Positions 1 through 9,232 of a DNA stretch of 64,000 bases are shown here, piece by piece. Source of the stretch: Pantoea sp. Lij88 (GTDB taxonomy: Bacteria; Pseudomonadota; Gammaproteobacteria; Enterobacterales; Enterobacteriaceae); assembly GCF_030062155.1 (NCBI RefSeq), contig NZ_CP118269.1:682001-746000 (forward strand), written 5' to 3'. The position numbers were made by a program, and so were the translations under genes. Under the pieces are notes generated by a model, which was not told the DNA's origin, ran no database searches, and worked only from the letters and a program-made list of their open reading frames with translations. Each line of letters starts with the position of its first letter. The stretch's first letter is position 1.

Positions 1-540
1 TCGAATCTGGTGGAGACGGTGATGGGTGCGCTGGCAGAGCATCAGATTCCGGCCGAACTGCTGACGCTGGAAGTGACGGAAACCACCGCAATGCGCGATC
101 CCGATGAGAGCGTGCGTATTCTCACCGAGCTGACCCGGCTGGGCGTGAAAGCCTCGATTGATGACTTCGGCACTGGCTACTCCAGCCTGCTCTATCTGAA
201 ACGGTTACCGGCCAGCGAGCTTAAGATTGATCGCGCCTTTGTGAATGAACTGCAGCATCAGAAAGAAGATGCCACCATCGTCTCGGCGATAGTGGCGCTG
301 GCGCAGTCGCTGCAGCTCAAAGTGGTGGCTGAGGGCGTTGAAACCGCCGAACAGCAGGCTTTCCTGACCAGTCTGGGTTGTAACACCCTTCAGGGCTATC
401 TGCTGGGCAAGCCGGTTCCCCCGGATCGGGTGCCGGAGCTGGCGAACTTTGTGCTGGCGGAAACTGATGATGTGGTGGCAGAAGTGAGCCTGATCCCTGA
501 AGTCGATCCTCTGCTGACGCCGCAGGTGGTGGCGATCTGA
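1..540 (+). CDS. EAL-domain c-di-GMP phosphodiesterase, C-terminal part
   Basis: This is the C-terminal 179 residues of a protein that begins before the window. It carries the second half of an EAL domain: the LEVTET segment with its metal-binding Glu, the DDFGTGYSSL loop, the LKIDRAF lysine strand, and the AEGVET catalytic segment followed by LQGYLLGKP. EAL domains hydrolyse cyclic-di-GMP to pGpG, and all late catalytic motifs visible here are intact, so activity is likely. The EAL tripeptide itself and any sensor or GGDEF domain lie upstream and cannot be judged. The last 35 residues form an acidic tail after the domain. Confidence 0.9.
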   Translation, partial: SNLVETVMGALAEHQIPAELLTLEVTETTAMRDPDESVRILTELTRLGVKASIDDFGTGYSSLLYLKRLPASELKIDRAFVNELQHQKEDATIVSAIVALAQSLQLKVVAEGVETAEQQAFLTSLGCNTLQGYLLGKPVPPDRVPELANFVLAETDDVVAEVSLIPEVDPLLTPQVVAI

Positions 541-665
541 CCCCCTGACGCCACTCAGAACTCGCGCGGTCGCATGCGATAAGCGAGAGCCGCCTGTCAT
601 TGGTCGCCTGCCGTGGTAAAGTCTCGCCGTTAAACTATTCACGGCAAAACAGGGAGAGGCGACCC

Positions 666-2069
666 GTGGCGAAATACCAGCGATTGATGGATGAGATTCA
701 GCAGCAGATCGAGGCCGGCATCTGGCTGCCGGGCACCCGTTTGCCGTCGCTGCGTCAGCAGGTGGCGCAGCAGGGTGTCAGCCTGATGACGGTGCTGCAT
801 GCCTATGAATTGCTGGAGAGTCAGGGCTGGATCGTCTCCCGGCCACAGTCGGGCTACTACGTGGCGCCGCGAGCCTTAGCCCCCGCACCGCTGAGTGTGG
901 CGATCAGCGAACAGGTCGATATCAACGATTTTGTGTTTGATGTGTTGCAGGCCACGCGCGATCCCGCCATCGTGCCGTTTGGCTCCGCGTTTCCCGATCC
1001 CGCGCTCTTTCCGCAGCGCCAGCTGATGCGCTCGCTGGCGAACGTCTCTCACCATCTGACTCCAACCGATGCGCTGCACAATCTGCCGCCCGGCAACGCC
1101 ACGCTGCGACAGCTGCTGGCGCAGCGCTATGCGCGTCAGGGCATTACCCTGTCTCCGGATGAAATTGTCATCACCAGCGGCGCGCTGGAGGCGCTGAACC
1201 TCAGTCTGCAATCCCTGACCGAACCCGGCGACTATGTGGTGATTGAGCAGCCGGGTTTTTATGGTGCGCTGCAGGCGATAGAGCGGCTCAGGCTCAAAGC
1301 TCTGGCGATTCCGGTCGATGCAAAGCAGGGCATCGACCTCGTCCAGCTGGAGGAGGCCCTGCAACGCTGGCCGGTGAAAGCCTGCTGGCTGATGACGACG
1401 CTGCAGAATCCGCTGAGCGTGACCTTAACCCCGGAACGCAAAGAGCAACTGGTGGCGCTGCTGGCGCGTTATCAGGTGCCGATGATTGAAGATGATGTCT
1501 ATGCCGAACTCTGGGCGGGTGATGTGGCACCACTGCCGGCAAAAGCCTGGGATCGCCAGGGGAACGTGCTGCATTGTGGCTCATTTTCAAAGTCGCTGGT
1601 GGCGGGGTTTCGCGTTGGCTGGGTCGCGGCAGGGCAACATGCGCAGCGTATTCAGCGGCTCCAGCTGATGAGTACGCTCTCGACCAGCGCGCCCATGCAG
1701 CTGGCGCTGGCCGATTTTCTGGCTACGCGGCGTTACGACACCCATCTGAAGCGGCTGCGACAGATTCTGGCAAAGCGACAGCAGATGGTGCGTCAGGCGT
1801 TGCTGAAGGTGCTGCCGCCGCAGGCCACGGTCAGCGACGCGCGCGGCGGCTATTTTCTCTGGGTGACGCTGCCGGACAGCATCAATACCACCCGGCTCTA
1901 TCAGCAGGCGCTGGCTAGGGGAATCAGTATTGCACCGGGGCAGTTATTTTCTGCAGGGGAGCAGTTCAGTCACTGTTTTCGGCTGAATACCGCCTGGCCG
2001 TGGGATAGTCGGGCCGAGGCGGCAATAGCCACGCTGGGTCAGCTGATGGCGGAGCCGCAGGTCGATTAG
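666..2069 (+). CDS. ydcR: MocR/GntR-family regulator with aminotransferase domain (YdcR-like)
   Basis: The protein has an N-terminal GntR winged helix (about residues 1-70, with LPSLRQQVAQQGVSLMTVLHAYELL) fused to a fold-type I aminotransferase domain (about 110-465). The PLP lysine is in GSFSKS, near residue 309, and the ligand motifs NLPPGN and IEDDVYAEL are present. MocR proteins bind DNA and sense PLP or an amino compound. Similarity to E. coli YdcR runs the full length. I chose the GTG at 666 because GGGAGAG lies about 8 bases before it; a TTG at 600 in the same frame has no comparable site. It overlaps the end of convergent ylaC by 4 bases. The target genes are unknown. Confidence 0.88.
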   Translation: MAKYQRLMDEIQQQIEAGIWLPGTRLPSLRQQVAQQGVSLMTVLHAYELLESQGWIVSRPQSGYYVAPRALAPAPLSVAISEQVDINDFVFDVLQATRDPAIVPFGSAFPDPALFPQRQLMRSLANVSHHLTPTDALHNLPPGNATLRQLLAQRYARQGITLSPDEIVITSGALEALNLSLQSLTEPGDYVVIEQPGFYGALQAIERLRLKALAIPVDAKQGIDLVQLEEALQRWPVKACWLMTTLQNPLSVTLTPERKEQLVALLARYQVPMIEDDVYAELWAGDVAPLPAKAWDRQGNVLHCGSFSKSLVAGFRVGWVAAGQHAQRIQRLQLMSTLSTSAPMQLALADFLATRRYDTHLKRLRQILAKRQQMVRQALLKVLPPQATVSDARGGYFLWVTLPDSINTTRLYQQALARGISIAPGQLFSAGEQFSHCFRLNTAWPWDSRAEAAIATLGQLMAEPQVD

Positions 2070-2548
2070 ACCCGCGCGGCTTCCTGATGACCCCAGGTCA
2101 GGTAGTAAACATCATAAAAGTCCACTTCCCCTTTTTGCGTCAGCAGACGCTGGATACCCGTTTTCACCCGCTCCGGCGTTTCGGGCAGTGACAGAATGCG
2201 GGAAATAGCCTGTTCGCGCACCGGCTGAACGTAATACCATTCGCCGTTGTAGCAGACGCGCAGATCGAGCGCATCGATATCTTCAAAGCGATATTTCGGA
2301 TTGATATCCAGCAGCATCAGCACGCTCATCACCAGCACAAATACGGTGGCAAACCAGAAGGCGGGCCAGCCAAGCATCTCAGTGGTGAATATCAGCGCCA
2401 CGCACAGCCCGTAGCAGAGGTACATAACTGCCCAGAGGCCGGGATGGTTCTTCAGAAACGAGAGGCTAAAGCGCGGCAAATTGTCGCGACGTTCTTCGCG
2501 GTTAAGCGTGGCGATCTCGTCAATCAGGATTTGTTTAATAGCGTCCAT
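2066..2548 (-). CDS. ylaC: YlaC-family inner membrane protein
   Basis: This 160-residue protein matches the E. coli YlaC pattern: a short soluble N-terminus (NREERRDNLPRFSLSF), two adjacent membrane segments at about residues 38-58 and 62-82, then a soluble tail opening with YRFEDIDALDLRVCYNGEWY. The function of YlaC is not established; the family is an inner membrane protein of Enterobacterales. It ends against the convergent MocR gene, and its own promoter must lie in the spacer before the divergent cupin gene. Confidence 0.85.
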   Translation of the reverse strand: MDAIKQILIDEIATLNREERRDNLPRFSLSFLKNHPGLWAVMYLCYGLCVALIFTTEMLGWPAFWFATVFVLVMSVLMLLDINPKYRFEDIDALDLRVCYNGEWYYVQPVREQAISRILSLPETPERVKTGIQRLLTQKGEVDFYDVYYLTWGHQEAARV

Positions 2549-2666
2549 TGGTTACCTCACTGTCATCTGTTAGCTATTACAACAGATAACAGTCAAGCAT
2601 ATCAGAAACAGATCTGTGCAGTTTTTCCATAACAGTTTGCATAACAGTTCACAAAACGCGAGCCAG

Positions 2667-2689
2667 AAAAAAGCAGGCGAAGCGCCTGC
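2667..2689 (-). terminator. Intrinsic terminator on the minus strand with no upstream gene
   Basis: Read on the minus strand there is a 7-bp GC-rich stem (GCAGGCG / CGCCTGC) with loop CTT, followed directly by six T. This is a textbook rho-independent terminator. It sits upstream of ylaC, and the next gene on the other side is the divergent cupin gene, so no minus-strand protein gene ends here. It could end a small RNA or act as an attenuator for ylaC. The rest of the 2549-2892 spacer shows no supportable gene. Confidence 0.6.
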
Positions 2690-2892
2690 CGGCCTGGCCG
2701 TGTGACATTTTGCAACACTTTGGCGCAGTAAGAACCGCTTCCCGCCGCCGTCCAGGCACATCGTTGCAATATTGTTAACGACACATTTGGCTTTAGTCAG
2801 CAATATCAGTCAATTATCTGAATAGTGTCGTCTGACGCACATTGCATTGTGCCGGAGGTTTGCCACACTTAGAAAAAAAGTGGAGAACCTGT

Positions 2893-3504
2893 ATGCGTGC
2901 CTCATCCTCCAGTCTGATGTTAATGATGTCCTTTGCTGCGGGAACCTTCTCGGCCGGGGCCTCTGATAATCCTCAGCATCTGATGCTCGGCATCCCCTCG
3001 GGTGGCGTGCCGAATAACCCGTTACCTCTGATTATCTGGCCGCGCGTGGTGCCGGAAGAGGAGGAGATCGCGACGTGGTTTGAGAAAACCTTCGAAGAAA
3101 ATGGCTGGCCGCCTGCCTGGCGCTATCCGATTTACCCCTATACCCACTATCACCCCAACACCCATGAACTGCTGGGCGTAGCGGAAGGCTGGGCGGAAGT
3201 GCTGTTTGGCGGCGACACTGGCCGGATGGTCACCCTGCGCGCAGGCGATGCGGTGCTGATTCCGGCGGGTGTCGGTCATCGTCAGGTCAGCGCCAGCGAA
3301 GATTTTATGGTGGTGGGAGCCTATCCGCGCGGCATGTCGCCAGAGACGATGCGTGATGAACCCGCGAAGCTGAAGATGGCGCAGGAGCAGGTGAAAAAAG
3401 TGCCGTTGCCGACACAGGACCCGTTTACCGGCAAAGAGGGCGCATTAACCGAAATCTGGCAGCCCATTGCCGCGCTGCATTTACAGCAACAGATGGACCT
3501 GTAA
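2893..3504 (+). CDS. Secreted cupin-domain protein (YjlB-like)
   Basis: The 203-residue product starts with a probable signal peptide (MRASSSSLMLMMSFAAGTFSAGA) and continues into a single cupin barrel. The metal-site strand reads HYHPNTHELLGVAEGWAEV and the second cupin motif AGDAVLIPAGVGHRQ, giving His and Glu ligands. It resembles the YjlB group of small cupins, whose reaction is unknown. I used the ATG at 2893 because GGAG stands 7 bases upstream; an in-frame ATG at 2842 has no ribosome site and would bury the signal peptide. It is transcribed alone, and the export prediction is the least certain part. Confidence 0.75.
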   Translation: MRASSSSLMLMMSFAAGTFSAGASDNPQHLMLGIPSGGVPNNPLPLIIWPRVVPEEEEIATWFEKTFEENGWPPAWRYPIYPYTHYHPNTHELLGVAEGWAEVLFGGDTGRMVTLRAGDAVLIPAGVGHRQVSASEDFMVVGAYPRGMSPETMRDEPAKLKMAQEQVKKVPLPTQDPFTGKEGALTEIWQPIAALHLQQQMDL

Positions 3505-3671
3505 ATACCCGCATCCGTCGTGAAATCATTAAGCGCGAGCACCCCTCGCGCTTCTGCCACTCTGCTCTGCAACGTCTCTGAAACGTGACTCCCACTCGCT
3601 TATTCCTGTTGTCATACCATTGAACATTTGCCCACCGCTGCCGATATACCACCTGCTAAGATTAGTTATTC

Positions 3672-3732
3672 TTCTTAATAGACTTGTGTTTGCAGGCCTT
3701 TTCCGCTTTAGTCTCGGCCAGTCTATTAAGAA
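3672..3732. repeat. Perfect 13-bp inverted repeat upstream of the PAS-GGDEF-EAL gene
   Basis: TTCTTAATAGACT at 3672-3684 is matched exactly by its reverse complement at 3720-3732, with 35 bases between. The right arm ends 45 bases before the ATG of the next gene. It could form a hairpin in the leader RNA or be a two-arm binding site for a regulator. There is no T run after it, so it is not an intrinsic terminator. Confidence 0.6.
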
Positions 3733-3777
3733 CATTCCTAAGCCATTACCCGGCTACCGAGCAGCAGGCAAATAACA

Positions 3778-6627
3778 ATGGATAATAACTCTGATGTCAT
3801 CTATCGCATGCTGGTACAAAGCGTGATCGATTATGCGATCACCATGCTTAAACCGGACGGAACCGTCGCCAGCTGGAACGGCGGAGGCCTCCACGTCCTG
3901 GGTTACAGGCCCGACGAAATTATTGGTCAGCATGCCACCCTTTTCTACAACGAAGAGGACCGCCGTCGCGGTCAGCTGCAGCGCGAACTCGATATTGCAG
4001 CGACCGTGGGACGGTATGAAACCGAAGGCTGGCGCTGTCGTAAAGATGGCAGCACGTTCTGGGCGCATGTGGTGATCTATCCGATCCGCAATGAGGCAGC
4101 CCAGCTGGTGGGATTCGCGGCGATCTGCCGTGACTGTACCCGGCAGCAGGAGCAGCAGCAGAAAGAGCGGGAGCAGGAGTCGCGCTTCCGTCTGCTGGTG
4201 GAAGGCGTTACCGATTACGCCATCTATATGCTCGATCATGACGGCAACGTAGTGAACTGGAACGCTGGCGCGCAGCGCGCCAAAGGCTATGTGGCGGAAG
4301 AGATCGTCGGTCAGCATTTCTCCCGTTTCTACAGCGCCCAGGATCGGCTGAATCATGTGCCGGAGCAGAACCTGCAAACCGCGTATCGCACCGGCCGTTT
4401 TGAAGATGAGGGTTGGCGCTATCGTAAAGATGGCAGCGCCTTCTGGGCGCATGTGGTGATCGACACGATCCGCGACGATCAGGGCAAGCTGCTGGGCTAT
4501 GCCAAAATCACCCGCGACTGCACCGAACAGCAGCGCATCCGCAGTGAGCAACGGGAGCAGGAGCAGCGTTTCCGTCTGCTGGTCGAGGGCGTCACCGATT
4601 ACGCCATCTATATGCTCGACGTTGACGGCGTGGTGGTGAACTGGAACGCCGGTGCCCAGCGCGCCAAAGGTTACAAAGCGGAAGAAGTGGTCGGTCAGCA
4701 CTTCTCACTGTTCTACAGTTCCCAGGAGCGGCTGAACCGGACGCCGGAAGCCAACCTCGGAATTGCGCTGAAAACCGGCCGCTTTGAGGATGAGGGCTGG
4801 CGCTACCGCAAAGATGGCAGCGCCTTCTGGGCGCATGTGGTGATCGACGCCATCCACGATGATGACGGTAAGCTGGTCGGCTTCGCCAAGATCACCCGTG
4901 ACCGCACGGAACGCCGTGAGCAGGAGCAGCAGATACTGCGCGCCCGCGATCTGGCCGAAGCGCAGAGCACCCAGAAAACCGCGCTCTCAAAATTCCTCGA
5001 TAACATCATCGCCAATATCCCCTCCTGCGTGATTGTGGAAGATGCGATCACCCGCGAGATCCTGCTGGTTAACGATCGCACCCAGCAGCTGTTCGGCCTG
5101 TCGAAATCGCTGATCGTCAACAAGCGCCCGCACGAATGCATGTCGCCTGAACTCAGCGACTACTTCAATAATCTGGCAGATGTGGCGCTGCGCAGTGAAG
5201 GCATGCATGAGCGCGAACAGCTGCTGATGACGGCCAGCGGCGAACGCATTCTGCATACCCGTGCGACCGCGATTAATGGCCAGGATGCGCGCCGTAACTA
5301 TCTGATGCTGCTGGTGGAAGATGTCACCGAACAGCGCGCCGCCGATGCCCGTATTCACCATATGGCGCACCACGACAACCTCACCAGCCTGCCGAACCGC
5401 ATGCTGTTCCGCCAGCGTCTGAGCGAAGCCTTACGCAGCGCCGGTCAGGCACAGCGTCAGACCGCCGCGCTCTGCCTCGACCTTGATAACTTCAAAAATG
5501 TGAACGATGCGCTGGGTCACCAGATTGGTGATGAGCTGCTGCGTAGCGTGGCAAAGCGTCTGCGCAACGCGCTACGCGACCAGGATACGCTGGCGCGTAT
5601 CGGGGGCGATGAGTTCGCCATCGTGCTGCCTTCGGTGGCGAACAGTGATGAGGCGAGTGCGGTCGCGCAGCGCCTGATCGAGGCGATCCGTCCGCCGGTT
5701 AATATCGAAGGCCATAATCTGTCGGTCGGGCTGAGCGTGGGTATTGCACTCAGTACGACGATCACTAATACGCCGGAGCAGCTGCTGCGCTGTGCGGACA
5801 TGGCGCTGTATGAAGCCAAGCGCAACGGTCGCAACCGCTATGAGCACTTCACGCTGGAGATGGACGATGTGGCGCGCAGCCGTCGCCTGATTGAAAACGA
5901 TCTGCGCGATGCGATCAGTGGCGGGCATCTGCGGCTTTACTATCAGCCCATCACCAACGGCGATCACCGCACGATTATCGGCTACGAGGCGCTGATGCGC
6001 TGGCATCATCCGATCCGTGGCTTGATCATGCCCAACGACTTCATCCCGATTGCGGAAGAGACCGGCCTGATTCATATGCTGGGTGCGTTTGCCCTCTACG
6101 AAGCCTGTCGTGAGGCGGCGAGCTGGGAAGGGGTGCAGTCAGTTTCGGTCAACCTCTCACCGCTGCAGTTTAAAAACAGCTCGCTGGTGCCGGTGGTCGA
6201 AGGCGCGCTGAAAGAGTCGGGTCTCGATCCGGCGCGGCTGGAAGTTGAGATCACTGAATCGGTGCTGCTGGATGATTCGCTGGGGAATATCCGTACCCTG
6301 CAAAACCTCAAGGCGCTGGGCGTGCAGATTGCGCTGGATGATTTCGGCACCGGCTATTCATCGCTGAGCTATCTGCGATCGTTCCCGTTCGACAAAATCA
6401 AAATCGACAAATCCTTTATCAACGATATGGGCGATAGCCGCGAGGCGCTGGCGATTATCCGCGCCATTACCGGCATGAGCCGCAGTCTGGATATCCAGAT
6501 TACCGCCGAAGGCGTAGAGAGCGATGAGCAGTTCGCTAAGCTGCGCGATGAGGGCTGTACGCTGTTCCAGGGCTTCCTGTTCGGACGGCCTCAGCCGTCG
6601 GAACTGCGGCTGAAAACGCTGGATTAA
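3778..6627 (+). CDS. Multi-PAS GGDEF-EAL cyclic-di-GMP protein
   Basis: The 949-residue cytoplasmic protein has four PAS domains (about 5-125, 135-260, 262-385, 395-520), then GGDEF (about 525-680) and EAL (about 690-945). GGDEF is intact at residues 609-613, with an RDQD inhibitory I-site just before it. EAL is intact at 737-739 with DDFGTGYSSL and AEGVE. It could therefore both make and break c-di-GMP; which activity wins cannot be told from sequence. PAS 2 and 3 are near copies of each other (shared RLLVEGVTDYAIYML, GRFEDEGWRYRKDGS). There are no membrane segments. It overlaps the end of the convergent LacI gene by 4 bases. Confidence 0.93.
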   Translation: MDNNSDVIYRMLVQSVIDYAITMLKPDGTVASWNGGGLHVLGYRPDEIIGQHATLFYNEEDRRRGQLQRELDIAATVGRYETEGWRCRKDGSTFWAHVVIYPIRNEAAQLVGFAAICRDCTRQQEQQQKEREQESRFRLLVEGVTDYAIYMLDHDGNVVNWNAGAQRAKGYVAEEIVGQHFSRFYSAQDRLNHVPEQNLQTAYRTGRFEDEGWRYRKDGSAFWAHVVIDTIRDDQGKLLGYAKITRDCTEQQRIRSEQREQEQRFRLLVEGVTDYAIYMLDVDGVVVNWNAGAQRAKGYKAEEVVGQHFSLFYSSQERLNRTPEANLGIALKTGRFEDEGWRYRKDGSAFWAHVVIDAIHDDDGKLVGFAKITRDRTERREQEQQILRARDLAEAQSTQKTALSKFLDNIIANIPSCVIVEDAITREILLVNDRTQQLFGLSKSLIVNKRPHECMSPELSDYFNNLADVALRSEGMHEREQLLMTASGERILHTRATAINGQDARRNYLMLLVEDVTEQRAADARIHHMAHHDNLTSLPNRMLFRQRLSEALRSAGQAQRQTAALCLDLDNFKNVNDALGHQIGDELLRSVAKRLRNALRDQDTLARIGGDEFAIVLPSVANSDEASAVAQRLIEAIRPPVNIEGHNLSVGLSVGIALSTTITNTPEQLLRCADMALYEAKRNGRNRYEHFTLEMDDVARSRRLIENDLRDAISGGHLRLYYQPITNGDHRTIIGYEALMRWHHPIRGLIMPNDFIPIAEETGLIHMLGAFALYEACREAASWEGVQSVSVNLSPLQFKNSSLVPVVEGALKESGLDPARLEVEITESVLLDDSLGNIRTLQNLKALGVQIALDDFGTGYSSLSYLRSFPFDKIKIDKSFINDMGDSREALAIIRAITGMSRSLDIQITAEGVESDEQFAKLRDEGCTLFQGFLFGRPQPSELRLKTLD

Positions 6628-7688
6628 TCATAAAGGCCATGCTGCTGCACCGGCGCATGGCTGAGATTATCGCGGATGCGGCGCACCGACTCACGCACCA
6701 CCAGCCTGCCATTCAGCAGCAGGCTGCCGGTGGGTGTGCCGGGATTGAGCCGCATCTCCTGCAGCATTCTCACTGCCGCAGCGCCCAGCTCATCACGTGG
6801 CACCTGCACCGACGTCAGCGGAATATCGTGGATAGCGGCCAGATTGAACCCGTCCATGCTCATCACCGAGATATCCTGCGGCACCCGCAGGCCAGCCTGC
6901 TCCAGTGCCGTGACGGCACCGGCGGCAATGTAATCCCCGCTGGCGAGAATCGCGGTCGGGCGCAGCGCGTCCGGGCAGTGGCGCAGATATTCACCCAGCC
7001 GCTCTGCTGCCTCATTGCTGCTGAAGCTGTTCAGGGTCAGCAGATGCTGGCGGCTGTCAAAGCGCAGATTCATGGCGTGCCAGGCGTCGCGGACGCCCTG
7101 CAGACGCTGCTCCATGGTGTAGCGGCGCAGGCAGTGCAGCGACAGGATCTGCCGGTGTCCCTGCTCAAACAGATAGCGCGCTGAAAATTCGCCAATCAGC
7201 TGATGATGCGGCGAGACCGACGGCAGGCGCATACGCCGATCGCGAGCGTTAATCAGCACGCAGGGTTTGTTCATCTCCGCCGCCAGCTGATGAATATGCT
7301 CATCATCAATGCCAATCAGCAGCGCCGCTTCGGTCTGCTGCATCTTATCGATAAACAGCGTGGCATCACTTTCCACCTCTTCCAGCGGGCAGTAGCGCAG
7401 CCGTACCTCATGCGGCTCCACCGCCTGGCTGATCCCCTGAATCACCTTGTAGTAGAAGATGTCACTGCGCACATCGAAGGCGCGGGGTGGGGCAAAGACC
7501 ATCAGGTTATTCAGCAGCAGGCGACCGCTGTGCAGGTTGTCCAGCACGCCCTGCTGCTGCGCCACGGCCAGCACTTTGTCCCGGGTCGCGGGCCGGGTAT
7601 TGGCTTTACCCGCCAGCACGCGAGACACCGTGCTGATCGAGACCCCGCTCAGTGCCGCAATTTCACCCACTTTCAGCCTTTGTTTCAT
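6624..7688 (-). CDS. LacI-family transcriptional regulator
   Basis: The protein has an N-terminal LacI helix-turn-helix (KVGEIAALSGVSISTVSRVL, about residues 6-25) with hinge, then a periplasmic-binding-protein-like sugar domain (about 60-345) containing SGDYIAAGAVTALEQAGLRV and the DISVMSMDGFN segment typical of the family. It is divergently transcribed from an MFS transporter and a GH31 glucosidase, so it probably represses them and is released by an alpha-glucoside or related sugar (inference from position). The 354-residue length is normal. The exact ligand cannot be assigned. Confidence 0.9.
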   Translation of the reverse strand: MKQRLKVGEIAALSGVSISTVSRVLAGKANTRPATRDKVLAVAQQQGVLDNLHSGRLLLNNLMVFAPPRAFDVRSDIFYYKVIQGISQAVEPHEVRLRYCPLEEVESDATLFIDKMQQTEAALLIGIDDEHIHQLAAEMNKPCVLINARDRRMRLPSVSPHHQLIGEFSARYLFEQGHRQILSLHCLRRYTMEQRLQGVRDAWHAMNLRFDSRQHLLTLNSFSSNEAAERLGEYLRHCPDALRPTAILASGDYIAAGAVTALEQAGLRVPQDISVMSMDGFNLAAIHDIPLTSVQVPRDELGAAAVRMLQEMRLNPGTPTGSLLLNGRLVVRESVRRIRDNLSHAPVQQHGLYD

Positions 7689-7713
7689 TCTGTGATCGCC
7701 TTCAAATCTGCTG

Positions 7714-7729
7714 ATGAAAAATTTTTCAT
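7714..7729. promoter_or_regulatory. 16-bp perfect palindrome, candidate LacI-type operator
   Basis: ATGAAAAATTTTTCAT is a perfect 16-bp palindrome 26 bases before the start of the LacI-family gene, in the spacer shared with the divergent transporter gene. Many LacI-family operators are palindromes of this size in this position, although most have a central CG and this one has a central AT. It is the best operator candidate in the 223-bp spacer. Confidence 0.45.
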
Positions 7730-7911
7730 GGCCTGCTGAATCGCGTCAGATAAGCGTTTCAGAGACTTTTTTTGCCGGGATCCAGCCTGCCATGAAAACA
7801 GTTGCAAAAAAGTGGCTGTACCCACGTTTCGCACTTTTCTAAGTTCGTGAAAAGGACACGCGGTACGCCAGCTGGCGGTGTGCGTCATCAATGGCAATCA
7901 GGAGTGGCACA

Positions 7912-9222
7912 ATGAGCCTCGAATCAACAACAAAACCCATCAGTGCGTCACGCACGGTGCGCGTGATTAAAAATTTACGCTGGTGGATGCTGGGCATGTT
8001 CCTGCTGGGTGTAACCGTCAACTACATCACCCGCAACTCGCTCGGCATTCTGGCACCGGAACTGAAAAACAGCCTGCATATGAGTACCGAGCAGTACTCC
8101 TGGGTGGTCGCTGCGTTTCAGCTGGCCTACACCCTGTTTCAGCCCCTCTGTGGCTGGCTGATCGATGTCATCGGACTGAAGATGGGCTTCCTGATCTGCG
8201 CGTTGATCTGGTCGGTAACCTGTCTGCTGCACGCGGGCGCAGGAAGCTGGCTGCATCTGGCGCTGCTGCGTTTTGTGATGGGGGCATCCGAAGCGGCGGC
8301 CACGCCGGCTAACGCCAAAGCGATCGGTGACTGGTTTCCGAAAAAGGAGCGTCCGGTCGCTGCGGGCTGGGCGGGCGTCGGTTTTTCGATCGGTGCCATG
8401 CTGGCGCCGCCAATTATCTATGTCGCGCACATTACCTTTGGCTGGCAGGGGGCTTTCCTGCTGACCGGCGGCCTGGGCCTGCTGTGGGTGAGTCTCTGGT
8501 GGTGGGGCTATCACTCGCCGGAGAGTCATCCTCGTCTCTCTGATGAAGAGCGTGCCTTTATTAATCAGGACAATGAGGCGATCGGTGAAAAACTGCCGTT
8601 CTTCACCGCGCTGAAAGTGATCGGTAAAGAGAAGAAATTCTACGGCATCGCTATCCCTGCGTTTCTGGCCGAACCGGCCTGGGCGGTACTGAGCTTCTGG
8701 GTTCCGCTTTATCTTGCCAATGAGCGCGGCATGGATCTCAAGCAGATCGTGATGTTCGCCTGGCTGCCCTTCCTGGCCGCCGACCTCGGCAGCGTCGCCA
8801 GCGGCTATCTCACTAAAATCTATGTGCGCTGGTTTGGCATGACCCGCGTGAACTCCATTGTCGCCAGTTCGGTGACCGGTGCATTGCTGATGGTTTCGCT
8901 GGCGCTGATGACGCTGGTGAAAGATCCCTGGCTGGCTATCGCCCTGATCTCCGTCGGTGGCTTCGGTCATCAGGTGATCTCCTGCATGCTCAGCGCGCTG
9001 GTGGTAGAGCGTTTTGATCGCCGCCAGATGGCCACCGTCAACGGCATGCGCGGCTCCTGCGCCTGGATCGCCAGCTTTATCTTCTCGCTGATTATCGGTG
9101 TTACCGCCGATACCATCGGCTTTAATCCGCTGTTTGTGGCGATGGGCTTCTTTGACCTGATTGGTGCCGTTTTCCTGGTGATGCTGATCGCCGAACGCCG
9201 CCAGCGCCCTGCTAACCCATAA
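7912..9222 (+). CDS. MFS transporter, anion:cation symporter type
   Basis: The 436-residue protein shows about 12 hydrophobic segments in two halves. The early NYITRNSLGILAPEL and SEAAATPANAKAIGDWFPKKER stretches are typical of the anion:cation symporter group (ExuT and relatives), which import hexuronates and related organic anions. Its partner here is a GH31 glucosidase only 10 bases downstream, so the substrate may instead be a glycoside or charged disaccharide (inference). I chose the ATG at 7912, which has CAGGAG 7 bases before it; an in-frame ATG at 7891 lacks a ribosome site. It is probably controlled by the divergent LacI protein. Confidence 0.87.
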   Translation: MSLESTTKPISASRTVRVIKNLRWWMLGMFLLGVTVNYITRNSLGILAPELKNSLHMSTEQYSWVVAAFQLAYTLFQPLCGWLIDVIGLKMGFLICALIWSVTCLLHAGAGSWLHLALLRFVMGASEAAATPANAKAIGDWFPKKERPVAAGWAGVGFSIGAMLAPPIIYVAHITFGWQGAFLLTGGLGLLWVSLWWWGYHSPESHPRLSDEERAFINQDNEAIGEKLPFFTALKVIGKEKKFYGIAIPAFLAEPAWAVLSFWVPLYLANERGMDLKQIVMFAWLPFLAADLGSVASGYLTKIYVRWFGMTRVNSIVASSVTGALLMVSLALMTLVKDPWLAIALISVGGFGHQVISCMLSALVVERFDRRQMATVNGMRGSCAWIASFIFSLIIGVTADTIGFNPLFVAMGFFDLIGAVFLVMLIAERRQRPANP

Positions 9223-9232
9223 GGATATCGCG

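Noticed and set aside
3754..4701. Long minus-strand frame of 315 codons under the PAS-GGDEF-EAL gene
   Set aside because: It lies wholly antisense to strongly conserved PAS domains and its length follows from high GC at third codon positions. It has no family features.
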